Source of the DNA: Opitutaceae bacterium
Lineage (GTDB): Bacteria > Verrucomicrobiota > Verrucomicrobiia > Opitutales > Opitutaceae
DNA length: 64,000 nucleotides
NCBI GenBank assembly: GCA_019455245.1
Contig: JACFMR010000005.1
Location: 1 to 64,000 of the forward strand
Direction of reading: 5' to 3'
Both the position numbers and the translations under genes were made by a program. Shown here one piece after another: positions 55,993 to 64,000 of the stretch (within the stretch, counting starts at the first letter, position 1; the number at the start of each line of letters is the position of its first letter). The notes beneath the pieces are model-generated. The model had not been told where the DNA came from, did no database searches, and saw nothing but the letters and a program-made list of their open reading frames with translations.

Positions 55993-57827
55993 AAACCGGC
56001 CGAAAGCCCGTGCGCGACCTGACGATTGTCACCCGCCCGGAGGACGACGAGGTTGAGGCGCAGTTCAAGCCCCTCGAATGGGGGCTGATCCGCCGGATGT
56101 TCACCTACACGCGGAGCGTGCGGTCCCGGCTCGCCTGGCTGGTCGGGCTGTCCGTGGCGCGCTCGGCGCAGCTGCCGGCGCTCACTTGGATGGTGGGTCT
56201 GATCATCAGCGGCCCCATCGCCAACCACGATGTGCGGCTCCTTTGGCTGGGGTTGGCGGGCTACGCACTGCTGGCGCTGCTCACCGACGGCATGTTCCAC
56301 TTCCGCTACCGCTTCGCCCTGGAAATCGGCGAGACGGTGGTGAGCGGCCTGCGCGCGGAGATTTTCGCCAAGGTGCAGCGCCAGCCGATGAGTTTCTTCC
56401 ACCGGATGAAGCTCGGGCGCATCATCGGCCGGGTCACGAGCGACGTGGAATCGCTGCGCGCCGGCATCCAGGATGTGCTGTTTGTTTCCGTGATTCAGGG
56501 CGGGCAGATGCTCTTCGCCGCGGCGGTGATGGTGTGGTGCGACTGGGTGTTGTTCATCGTCGTGCTGGCCATGGCGCCGTTCCTCTGGGCGGTGAACCGC
56601 CGTTTCCGCGTGCGCCTGAGCCGTGAATCCCGGGCCACGACCGAGAGCTTCAGCCGCGTGACGGCCACGCTGGCCGAGTCGGTCAACGGCATCCGGGTGA
56701 CGCAGGGTTTTGTGCGGCAGCAGGTCAACGCCGGGCTGTTCCGCAGCCTGCTCTACGATCATTCCCGCTACAACATCATGCTGGCCCGCACCTCGGCCAT
56801 CCTCGTGCCGCTGCTGGAGCTGAACAGCCAGTTTTTTGTGGCGATCCTCCTGATGGTCGGCGGGTGGCGGACGTTCCACGACCTGATGACGATGGCCGAC
56901 CTGATCCAGTTTTTCTTCCTCGCGAACCTGTTCTTTTCCCCGATCGCCACGCTGGGCAACCAATACAACCAGGCGCTCATCGCGATGGCGGGCGCGGAGC
57001 GCGTGTTCCGGCTCATCGATCTGAAGCCGGACTGGGAGGACGACCCCGCCGCGACGGATCTGCCCGTGCCGCCGCCGCCCGCCCCCGGGATGCGGGTGGA
57101 GTTCCGCCACCTCACCTTCGGCTACGATCCCGCGCAGCCCGTCCTGCACGGGATCAACTTCACCGCCGCGCCCGGCCAGACGGTCGCCCTGGTGGGGCAC
57201 ACGGGCAGCGGCAAGAGCTCGATCATCAATCTCGTCGCCAAGTTCTACCTGCCGACGGCGGGCGAGCTGCTGATCGACGGCCGCGAGATCCGCACCCTCA
57301 CCAGCCGTTCGCTGCACCGGCAGATGGGCATGGTGCAGCAGCAGAATTTTCTCTTCGCCGGCACGGTGCTCGACAACATCCGGCTGAGCCGGCCGGAGGC
57401 GACGGACGAGGATATCCGCGAGGCGGCCCGCAAGCTGGACTGCCTCGACCTGCTGGAGGCGCTGCCGCAGGGCCTGCTGACCGAGGTGGGGGAGCGTGGG
57501 TCCGGGCTTTCGGTGGGGCAGCGGCAGCTCATCTGTTTCACCCGCGCTTTTCTCGCGAACCCGCGGCTGGTCGTGCTCGACGAGGCCACGAGTTCCATTG
57601 ACGCATTGACCGAGGCGCGCTTGCAGAAGGCGTTGCTCACGCTGCTGCAGGGCCGCACCAGTTTCATCGTGGCGCACCGGCTGAGCACCATCCGCCATGC
57701 CGACTGCGTGCTCGTGCTGGACCAGGGGCGCATCATCGAACAGGGCACGCATGCGGAGTTGGTGGCGCAGGGCGGACATTACGCGGCTTTGTACCGGCAG
57801 TTTGTGCAGGTCGACGACCGGACCTGA
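55989..57827 (+). CDS. ABC exporter subunit B (canonical Walker B, LSVGQ signature)
   Basis: A 612-residue fused permease-ATPase. ATPase: Walker A GHTGSGKSSI, signature LSVGQRQL (Val for Gly), Walker B LVVLDEATSSID with catalytic Glu, His in VAHRLST. Together with subunit A this makes one consensus site (this Walker B with the LSGGQ of A) and one degenerate site (Asp of A with LSVGQ here), the pattern of BmrCD/TmrAB-type heterodimers. Confidence 0.94.
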   Translation: MKTGRKPVRDLTIVTRPEDDEVEAQFKPLEWGLIRRMFTYTRSVRSRLAWLVGLSVARSAQLPALTWMVGLIISGPIANHDVRLLWLGLAGYALLALLTDGMFHFRYRFALEIGETVVSGLRAEIFAKVQRQPMSFFHRMKLGRIIGRVTSDVESLRAGIQDVLFVSVIQGGQMLFAAAVMVWCDWVLFIVVLAMAPFLWAVNRRFRVRLSRESRATTESFSRVTATLAESVNGIRVTQGFVRQQVNAGLFRSLLYDHSRYNIMLARTSAILVPLLELNSQFFVAILLMVGGWRTFHDLMTMADLIQFFFLANLFFSPIATLGNQYNQALIAMAGAERVFRLIDLKPDWEDDPAATDLPVPPPPAPGMRVEFRHLTFGYDPAQPVLHGINFTAAPGQTVALVGHTGSGKSSIINLVAKFYLPTAGELLIDGREIRTLTSRSLHRQMGMVQQQNFLFAGTVLDNIRLSRPEATDEDIREAARKLDCLDLLEALPQGLLTEVGERGSGLSVGQRQLICFTRAFLANPRLVVLDEATSSIDALTEARLQKALLTLLQGRTSFIVAHRLSTIRHADCVLVLDQGRIIEQGTHAELVAQGGHYAALYRQFVQVDDRT

Positions 57828-57936
57828 GCGGCTGCGATTACGGGCCGTGACCGCAAGATTCTCCTAGGCAAACCGGGCTTTCTCCCTCTATAAAAGCGTT
57901 GCTTTCAATGGAAAGCACCCTAATCCAAAAATCACT

Positions 57937-58206
57937 ATGGCTAAAAAATCCGCTCGCAAACCCAACGCTGCATTCATGAAACCGGTTACCCCCGACGAAG
58001 CCCTCGCGGCCGTTGTTGGGTCGAAGCCGCTCCCCCGCACGGAGCTCACCAAGAAGCTCTGGGTCTACATCAAGAAGAACGGCCTGCAGGACAAGAAGGT
58101 GAAGACGCAGATCAATGCCGACGACAAGCTGAAGGCCGTCTTTGGCGGCAAGAAGTCCGTCAGCATGTTCGAGATGACCAAGCTGGTCTCGAACCACCTC
58201 TCCTGA
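57937..58206 (+). CDS. SWIB/MDM2-domain protein
   Basis: An 89-residue basic protein consisting almost entirely of a SWIB fold: KPLPRTELTKKLWVYIKKNG then LQDKKVKTQINADDKLKAVF and FEMTKLVSNHL. Free-standing SWIB proteins are typical of Chlamydiae and related PVC bacteria, where they are thought to bind DNA or the condensed nucleoid. A GCTTTC/GAAAGC hairpin (57901-57916) and a TATAAA (57889-57894) precede it. A terminator follows, so it is monocistronic. Confidence 0.93.
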   Translation: MAKKSARKPNAAFMKPVTPDEALAAVVGSKPLPRTELTKKLWVYIKKNGLQDKKVKTQINADDKLKAVFGGKKSVSMFEMTKLVSNHLS

Positions 58207-58231
58207 CCCGAAGCACCTTTTCTTTTTCCAG

Positions 58232-58261
58232 CCGCCGCGTGTTGCACGCGGCGGTTTTTTT
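58232..58261 (+). terminator. Rho-independent terminator after the SWIB gene
   Basis: CCGCCGCGTG (58232-58241) pairs with CACGCGGCGG (58245-58254), a 3-base loop, followed by seven T. Confidence 0.94.
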
Positions 58262-58328
58262 GTGCGCCGTCCCGGCGTGTTGGTTCATGATTGCGTGACC
58301 GCGTCGCGCCGCCTTTGCTGCCAGCACC

Positions 58329-60917
58329 GTGGCCAGTCGACATCGCGCCCGCCTTCACCGTCACCGCCTGCCCCTCGCGGGGGCGGTCATCCTTGTGTTG
58401 GGACTGCTGGCCGGTCGCTGGGGCTGGAATCAGGCCCGCGACGAGGCCGTGGTTGTCCTGTTGCAACGGGCGGAAAGTGCCACGGCCGTGTTCACCGCCG
58501 CGGAGACCGCGCAACTTTCCGGCACGGCCGCCGATCTCGGCTCGCCCGCTTATGCGGCGGTCAAGCAGCGCCTGCAGCGCATGCGGCTGGCCGATCCGAA
58601 CGTGCGGTTCCTTTATCTCTTCCGGTTTCAACCGGAGTCCGGCCGCGTCATTTTTCTCGCCGATTCCGAACCGCCCGAATCCGCCGAGATCTCGCTGCCG
58701 GGCGACGATTATCCCGAGGCGGCGACCTCGCCCGGGCTGCAGTCGGTGCTGCAGCACGGCCTGCCCGCTTTCGAGGGGCCGATTGACGATTCCTTCGGCA
58801 CCTGGGTCACCGGTTATGCGGTGCTGGCCCGCGATGACGCCGGCCGGGTGCGCGAAGTGCTCGGCGTGGACATCGCCGCGCGCGACTGGACGGGCAACCT
58901 CTGGGTGGCCGCGCTGCGCACGACGGTGCTGGTCTGGTTTTTCCTGGGCCTGCCGCTCGCCGGCTACGGGATCATGCGTCGTCAGCAGGAGCAGCGCGAG
59001 GTCATCCGCAATCTTTCCGAGGCCATCGAGCAAAGCCACACGTCGGTCATGATCATCGGTCTGGACCTGCAGATCGAATACGCCAACCGCGGCTTCTGCG
59101 AGCAGACGGGCCACACCCGGCGCGATTTGATCGGCCGCTCCTGGCGGGAGTTTTTGGTGGAGAGCATGCCGGCCGAGCTGGCGGCCGATGCCGTCACCGT
59201 CACCCGCGTGGGCCAGAACTGGCACGGCGAATGGCTCAACCGGCACAAGGGCGGCCACGCCTATCCGGTGCGCGGCGTGGTCACCGCGGTGCGCGGCCGG
59301 CAGAACCAGGTTTCGTGCTACGTGGCGGTTTACGAGGACATGACCGAGGTGCGGCGCAACGAGACCGTGCTGCGCGAGGCCAAGGAGCAGGCCGAGGCGG
59401 GCGACCGCGCCAAGAGCCAGTTCCTCGCGACCATGAGCCACGAGGTGCGCACGCCGCTCAACGGCATCGTGGGCTTCACCAACCTGCTGCTGGAGACCCC
59501 GCTCACGCCCGAGCAGAGCGACTACATGCAGACCATCCGTTCCAGCGGCGAGGCACTCATCCAGCTGACCAACGACATTCTCGACTTTGCCCGCATCGAA
59601 TCCGGCAAGCTCAAGCTTGAGCCGCAGCCCTGCGATCCGCGTGACTGCATCGAGGACGCGCTCGATCTGGTGGCGGCGCGCGCCGGCGAGAAGAAGATCG
59701 AGCTGCTGCACTGGGTCGAGCACAACGTCCCGCGTGTGGTGGAGGCCGACGCCGGCCGCCTGCGTCAGGTGCTGATCAACCTGATCAACAATGCGGTCAA
59801 GTTCACCGAGATCGGCGAAGTCGAGGTGCGGTTGGCGGCCCGGCCGCTCGAGGCGCCGGCGTGGGAGCTGGAGTTCACCGTGCGCGACACCGGCATCGGC
59901 ATCGATGCGGTGCACTACGACAAACTTTTCCGGCCGTTCAGCCAGCTCGAGGAGGCCAACACCCGCCGTTACGGCGGCACCGGCCTGGGGCTCGCCATCA
60001 GCAGCAACCTCGTGCAGCTCATGGGCGGACGCATCGACCTGCAGAGCGAACCCGGCGTGGGCTCCACCTTCAGCTTCACCATCCGGGCCGAAGAGGTGGA
60101 TGGGGACGAGGCCGCGCGCGTGCCGCCGCCCAACATCTCCGGCGTGCGCGTCGCGCTGGCCGGCCCGGCTTCATCCCTGCGCAACGAGCTCAGCCGGCTG
60201 GGCGAGCGCTGGGGCGCCCTGGTCTCCACCGCGACGATCGAGGAACTGCCCGGGCTGGCCTGGGATGTCGCGCTGATCGATGTGGACGAGGCGATGGCCA
60301 CCGCCCTCGGCCGTCTCGCGGAGGCACGCCCGGGACTGCCGCGGGACAAGATGCTGGCGCTTGTGCCGCTCGATTTGGCCCCGACCCTGCGTGCCGGGCT
60401 GCGGCCGCATTTCCGGCTGCTGATCAACAAGCCGGTGCATCACCAGTCCTTGCGCGCGTTGCTGGCCGCGCCGGTTTCGCTCCGGGCCTCGGCCATCCCG
60501 TTCTCCCGGGCCAACTCCTTCGACCTGCGTGTGCTGCTGGTGGAGGACAATCCCGTCAACCAGCGGCTCATGCAGAAAATTCTCGCCAAGCTGGGTTGCC
60601 GCTGGACGGTCGCGGAAAACGGCCGCATCGCCCTGGAGGAACTGCAACGCGCCGATTTCGATGTCGTGCTCATGGACCTGCACATGCCGGAGATGGACGG
60701 CGTCTCGGCCATCACCGCGATCCGCACCGGCCGGGCCGGCGAAAACATGCGCGACGTCTGGATCGCCGCGCTGACGGCCGACGCCCGCGTGGACCAGCAA
60801 CACCGGGTCAAGGAGGCCGGCGGCAACGATTACCTCATCAAGCCGGTGCGGCTGGAGGATCTGGACAAGATGTTGCGCCGCTTCCTCGCCACGCGCGACG
60901 GCAACGCGTCGGCCTGA
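58329..60917 (+). CDS. Hybrid histidine kinase with extracytoplasmic and PAS sensors
   Basis: An 862-residue kinase. Helices at about 15-33 and 197-214 enclose an extracytoplasmic domain. A PAS domain (about 228-345) ends [10 protein letters not shown]. HisKA has His371 in [12 protein letters not shown]; HATPase_c has DTGIGI and [11 protein letters not shown] degenerate receiver follows (about 600-715; [18 protein letters not shown]), then a full receiver ([25 protein letters not shown]). Start is GTG. The architecture, including a dead receiver before a live one, parallels the kinase at 40.8-43.3 kb. Confidence 0.94.
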   Translation: MASRHRARLHRHRLPLAGAVILVLGLLAGRWGWNQARDEAVVVLLQRAESATAVFTAAETAQLSGTAADLGSPAYAAVKQRLQRMRLADPNVRFLYLFRFQPESGRVIFLADSEPPESAEISLPGDDYPEAATSPGLQSVLQHGLPAFEGPIDDSFGTWVTGYAVLARDDAGRVREVLGVDIAARDWTGNLWVAALRTTVLVWFFLGLPLAGYGIMRRQQEQREVIRNLSEAIEQSHTSVMIIGLDLQIEYANRGFCEQTGHTRRDLIGRSWREFLVESMPAELAADAVTVTRVGQNWHGEWLNRHKGGHAYPVRGVVTAVRGRQNQVSCYVAVYEDMTEVRRNETVLREAKEQAEAGDRAKSQFLATMSHEVRTPLNGIVGFTNLLLETPLTPEQSDYMQTIRSSGEALIQLTNDILDFARIESGKLKLEPQPCDPRDCIEDALDLVAARAGEKKIELLHWVEHNVPRVVEADAGRLRQVLINLINNAVKFTEIGEVEVRLAARPLEAPAWELEFTVRDTGIGIDAVHYDKLFRPFSQLEEANTRRYGGTGLGLAISSNLVQLMGGRIDLQSEPGVGSTFSFTIRAEEVDGDEAARVPPPNISGVRVALAGPASSLRNELSRLGERWGALVSTATIEELPGLAWDVALIDVDEAMATALGRLAEARPGLPRDKMLALVPLDLAPTLRAGLRPHFRLLINKPVHHQSLRALLAAPVSLRASAIPFSRANSFDLRVLLVEDNPVNQRLMQKILAKLGCRWTVAENGRIALEELQRADFDVVLMDLHMPEMDGVSAITAIRTGRAGENMRDVWIAALTADARVDQQHRVKEAGGNDYLIKPVRLEDLDKMLRRFLATRDGNASA

Positions 60918-60954
60918 GCCCGGCGCGGGAGTTCTGCCGCCAATCGGCCTCCGC

Positions 60955-61953
60955 ATGGCACCGCCTCCTCTTTCGCTGCACTGGCGGGCCGTCCTGATGC
61001 TCCTGTTGGCGAATTTGTTCTGGGGCCTGAGCTTTCCGGTGATCAAGGCGATGTCGCTGTTGCACGCCAAGCTGCTGCCGGAGGCGGGCACCTGGTTTTC
61101 CACGCTCTGCACGGTGGCGCCGCGCTTTGTGCTCGCGACCCTGATCCTGCTGCTGCTGCAGGCGGGGGAGCTCCGGCGCATCACGCGGGCCGAGTGGCAA
61201 CAGGGCCTGCTCATCGGATTGTTTTCCGCGGCGGGCATGCTGCTGCAAAACGACGGGCTGCAGTTCACCGCCGCCTCGACCTCGGCGTTTCTCACCCAGC
61301 TTTACGCGATTCTCATCCCGCTCGTGCTGGCGGTGCGTTACCGCACGAATCCCGGCGGCAGCGTGTGGCTGAGCTGCCTGCTGGTGCTGGCCGGGGTGGC
61401 GATTCTCGGCCGCTTCGACTGGCACACGCTGCGGTTCGGCCGCGGCGAGGCCGAGACGTTGCTGGCCTCGCTGTTTTTCATGGGGCAGATTTTATGCCTC
61501 GGCTCGCGCCGGTTCGCGGCCAACCGGCCGGGGCGGATCACGCTGGTGATGTTCGCGGTGCAGGCGCTGGTGTTCACCGGGCTCTGGGGTGCGGCGGCGC
61601 CCGATCTGGCGTCACTGCTGCGGCCGTTCGGTTCGCCGGCGTGGCTGGGTTTCACGCTCGTGCTCACGCTGTTCTGCACGCTCGGCTCGTTTTCGCTGAT
61701 GAACGCTTGGCAGCCCAAGATCAGCAGCACCGAGGCCGGGCTCATCTATTGCGTGGAGCCGATCTTCGGCTCGCTGATGGCGCTGTTTTTGCCCGCGGTT
61801 TTCTCGGTCTGGGCGGGCATCCAATACGCCAACGAAACCCTCACCTGGACCCTGCTGGTCGGCGGTGCGCTCATCACCGCGGCCAACGTGCTCATCCAGT
61901 TGCGACCGCCGCGGGTGTTGCCGGTCTCACCCTCGCTTGGCGCGGCGGATTGA
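60955..61953 (+). CDS. EamA/DMT-family transporter
   Basis: A 332-residue ten-helix exporter. Two EamA halves: NLFWGLSFPVIKAMSLLHA at the start and FCTLGSFSLMNAWQPKISST with LIYCVEPIFGSLMAL in the second half. Substrate unknown (amino acids or metabolites in the family). Its last 27 bases overlap the end of the convergent DMT gene. Confidence 0.9.
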   Translation: MAPPPLSLHWRAVLMLLLANLFWGLSFPVIKAMSLLHAKLLPEAGTWFSTLCTVAPRFVLATLILLLLQAGELRRITRAEWQQGLLIGLFSAAGMLLQNDGLQFTAASTSAFLTQLYAILIPLVLAVRYRTNPGGSVWLSCLLVLAGVAILGRFDWHTLRFGRGEAETLLASLFFMGQILCLGSRRFAANRPGRITLVMFAVQALVFTGLWGAAAPDLASLLRPFGSPAWLGFTLVLTLFCTLGSFSLMNAWQPKISSTEAGLIYCVEPIFGSLMALFLPAVFSVWAGIQYANETLTWTLLVGGALITAANVLIQLRPPRVLPVSPSLGAAD

Positions 61954-62778
61954 GGCCAGTGCGCGCCAGGTCACGGCGCCCAGCACGATGGCCCCGCCGA
62001 TCAGGGCCCAGCGCGAGGGGTGTTCGTCGCGCGCGAGGAAAACCCACAGCGGATTCAGAATCGGCTCGATCACCGGGATGAGCACCGCGCCGAGGGCGGT
62101 GACGTGCCGGATGGCGCGCGCATACAGCCAGTAGGAGAAACCCAGTTGCACGATGCCGAGCAGCGCGAGCGCCCCGAGTCCGATCGGGGAGGGCAACGGC
62201 ACGCCGAACATGAACGGCAGCCCGATGCTGAACGCCAGCAGGTTGCCGAGAATGATGGATTCGACCGGCGAGCCGTCCTTCTGTTTGCGCAAGGCGATGG
62301 TCATGGCCGCGAAACACAACCCGCTCAGCACACCGAAGCCGTTGCCCAAGAGCCCGCCGAACTCGAGCCCGTCGGCGAAAAACAGGCCCATGCCGACAAA
62401 CACGAGCGCGATGATGATCCAGTCGCGCCCCGCCGTGCGTTCGCCGAGCAACCACGCCGCGAAGATCGCGATCCAGACCGGTGCGGTGTATTGCAGCAAA
62501 ATCGCGTTGGCCGCCGTGGTGTATTTGGTCGCCAGCACGAAAAACACCGTGCAACCCGCGTAGGCCGCGGCTGCGATCAACTGCACCGGCGAGAAGGTGA
62601 AGCGCAGCCGGCCGTTGGTCAGCAGCAGGAAAACCGCGGCGAGGATGCCGCGCCCGCCCGCCACCGCGAGCGGCGGCCAGTCGACAGCCTTGATCAGCAG
62701 CCCGCCCAGGCTCCAGCACAGGGCCGCCAGGATCAGCTGGCCGACGGCGCGGGTGTGGGGATCGGTGGGTGCGGTCAC
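61927..62778 (-). CDS. EamA/DMT-family transporter (convergent)
   Basis: A 283-residue ten-helix transporter: LAALCWSLGGLLIKAVDWPP, YTTAANAILLQYTAPVWIAI and AVLIPVIEPILNPLWVFLAR are EamA landmarks. GTG 62778 (MTAPTDPH) is the likely start. It overlaps the preceding DMT gene tail-to-tail by 27 bases. The two DMT proteins are not close copies. Confidence 0.88.
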   Translation of the reverse strand: MTAPTDPHTRAVGQLILAALCWSLGGLLIKAVDWPPLAVAGGRGILAAVFLLLTNGRLRFTFSPVQLIAAAAYAGCTVFFVLATKYTTAANAILLQYTAPVWIAIFAAWLLGERTAGRDWIIIALVFVGMGLFFADGLEFGGLLGNGFGVLSGLCFAAMTIALRKQKDGSPVESIILGNLLAFSIGLPFMFGVPLPSPIGLGALALLGIVQLGFSYWLYARAIRHVTALGAVLIPVIEPILNPLWVFLARDEHPSRWALIGGAIVLGAVTWRALASIRRAKRG

Positions 62779-62935
62779 GGTCAATCGCGCTAGCAGGTTT
62801 GCCGGGGCGCGCGAGCGCAGAATGGCCCGGCGGCGGCCGCGGTCGGCCCGGGTTATTTTTCTGCAACCTTTGCCGGCCCGAAACGACAGGCCTGCAACGG
62901 CCGCTTTCCCGCGGTCGCCTGATTTTTTAAACTGA

Positions 62936-64000
62936 ATGAAACTGAAGACCCGACCCCTCGTTGCGCTGGCGATCACGCTTTTGGCTTTTGCCGGCGTCAC
63001 CCTGCGCGTTTCCGCCCAAACTCCAGCCACGGTCCCCGTCGACCCCGCCGCTGCCCCGTCCGCCGCCCCGGCGCGGTTACAATCCGGTGATCTGGCGCCC
63101 GATTTCACGGTGACCGGTCCGCAGGGCCAGCCCATCCGGTTGTCCGACTATCGTGGCAAGGTCGTCATTGTGGACGTTTCCGCCACGTGGTGCGGCCCGT
63201 GCCAGGCCGCCATGCCGAACAACGACCGCATTGCGCGCAAGTATGCCGATCAGGGCGTGGTGTTTCTCGGTGTCACCGCCAGCGATTCCAAGGCCAACTA
63301 CGACGGCTGGATGGCGCGCAACGCCGCCAAATACGCGTTCACCATGACGTTTGATCCCGCCGGCCGCGATGGCTGGAAGGGTTCCGTTTTCAACACCGGC
63401 TACCACGTCAGCGGTTTTCCGACCATGTTCGTCATCGGGGCCGACGGCAAATTGGTCGAGACCGTTTCGGGCGGCGGCGCCGGCGAGGATTACCGGCTCG
63501 AATACGCTCTTGCCCGTGCCGGCGTGAAGGTTGACCTCGCCGCCATCCCGCCCGAGCCCAAGCGCGACGCAAACGCGCCCAAGGTCATTCCCGCGACGGC
63601 CAAGACCCCCGCAGCCAAATCCGTGCCGATGGTCGGCATGGGCGGCGGCATGGCCCCCGCGAAAAAAGCTTCGCTCGGCGCGGTCGAGTTCGGCGCGCCG
63701 GTGGCCGACTTCACCGCGACCGCGCCCGACGGCCGCGACCTCAAGCTCTCCGACTTCAAGGGCAAGACCGTCATCGTCACCTTTTTCAGCAATTCCGAGC
63801 GTGGCCCCGAAACCTACGCCGTTGAACTCGCCGCCAAATATGCCGGCCAGGACGTCGTGCTGCTGGCCGTCGGTTCGGCCATGGAACGCGAGAAATTCGA
63901 GGCCTGGCGCAAGTCCGCCAATCCCGCCTACTTCACCGCCTGGGATCCGGCGGGCAAAGCGTGGGGTGAGAGCATCCCCAACCTGACCTTCGGCGTGGGC
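62936..64000 (+). CDS. Exported tandem thioredoxin-fold (TlpA-like) protein, partial
   Basis: At least 355 codons, running off the window end. Signal peptide (LVALAITLLAFAGVTLRVSA). The first TlpA/AhpC-TSA domain (about 50-195) has the active pair in SATWCGPCQ (Cys86, Cys89) and a cis-Pro in GFPTMFVIGADG. A Lys/Ala-Pro linker with a GMGGGM stretch leads to a second domain (about 245 onward; FTATAPDGRDLKLSDFKGKT) where the expected CxxC is replaced by NSERG. It probably acts in periplasmic thiol redox. The 3' end is missing. Confidence 0.9.
   Translation, partial: MKLKTRPLVALAITLLAFAGVTLRVSAQTPATVPVDPAAAPSAAPARLQSGDLAPDFTVTGPQGQPIRLSDYRGKVVIVDVSATWCGPCQAAMPNNDRIARKYADQGVVFLGVTASDSKANYDGWMARNAAKYAFTMTFDPAGRDGWKGSVFNTGYHVSGFPTMFVIGADGKLVETVSGGGAGEDYRLEYALARAGVKVDLAAIPPEPKRDANAPKVIPATAKTPAAKSVPMVGMGGGMAPAKKASLGAVEFGAPVADFTATAPDGRDLKLSDFKGKTVIVTFFSNSERGPETYAVELAAKYAGQDVVLLAVGSAMEREKFEAWRKSANPAYFTAWDPAGKAWGESIPNLTFGVG

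Overview
The window is G+C-rich chromosomal DNA (about two thirds G+C by eye). It reads as an ordinary bacterial chromosome, most likely from the Verrucomicrobiota, family Opitutaceae or a close relative. That assignment is inference. It rests on the dispersed palindromic GTAGGGC/GTAGCCG-type repeats between genes, a DUF5069 protein, a stand-alone SWIB-domain protein, and a complex I operon carrying Mrp-antiporter-like subunits. No rRNA, tRNA, CRISPR array, prophage or intact insertion sequence was seen.

Layout. 1-2.6 kb: 6-phosphogluconate dehydrogenase and a rhomboid protease whose 3' end is duplicated. 2.6-15 kb: one minus-strand operon for a respiratory complex I (nuoABCDHIJK, an extra MrpD-like subunit, a small membrane protein, a NuoL-like subunit, nuoM, nuoN). 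It lacks nuoEFG, has four antiporter-like subunits, and carries repeats both between its genes and, in frame, inside nuoC and nuoD. 15.2-16.7 kb: a GltD-type flavin oxidoreductase. 16.8-19.6 kb: an accessory, partly decayed strip with repeats, a truncated CopG-type antitoxin remnant, a sialidase-like C-terminal remnant, an intact VapB/VapC-type pair, and two lower-G+C orphan membrane genes. 19.6-24.4 kb: uracil phosphoribosyltransferase, a nucleoside 2-deoxyribosyltransferase-like protein, a penicillin acylase family protein and a DUF5069 protein. 24.4-28.8 kb: a YdeP/FdhF-type molybdopterin oxidoreductase, a DUF3016 protein, an S4 RNA-binding protein and a hotdog thioesterase. 29-31 kb: an RRM RNA-binding protein with a structured leader, then a DEAD-type helicase. 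31-37.7 kb: an unrecognised 459-residue protein, a uracil-DNA glycosylase family protein, an FKBP isomerase, a lipoprotein, a Pro/Ala-rich single-pass protein with RLKPRL repeats, and a GH78 rhamnosidase. 37.7-48 kb: MarC, a tRNA-dihydrouridine synthase, a MalY/PatB aminotransferase, a hybrid histidine kinase, two Hsp20 chaperones, a DCC thiol protein, TerC and an MscS channel. 48-54 kb: a TetR-HlyD-ATPase-ATPase-permease-permease efflux operon laid out like E. coli cecR-ybhGFSR. 54-64 kb: a heterodimeric ABC exporter, a SWIB protein, a second hybrid kinase, two overlapping convergent DMT transporters, and a tandem thioredoxin-fold protein cut by the window end.

Most genes are housekeeping or envelope functions. 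The most unusual points are the composition of complex I, the in-frame spread of an intergenic palindromic repeat into nuoC (and probably nuoD), the complementary degenerate and intact ATP sites in the heterodimeric exporter, the structured leader before the RRM gene, and the decayed toxin-antitoxin/sialidase strip at 17 kb. Starts were chosen from overlaps, Shine-Dalgarno-like sequences and family lengths. Many junctions are ATGA, GTGA or TGATG overlaps, which suggests translational coupling.
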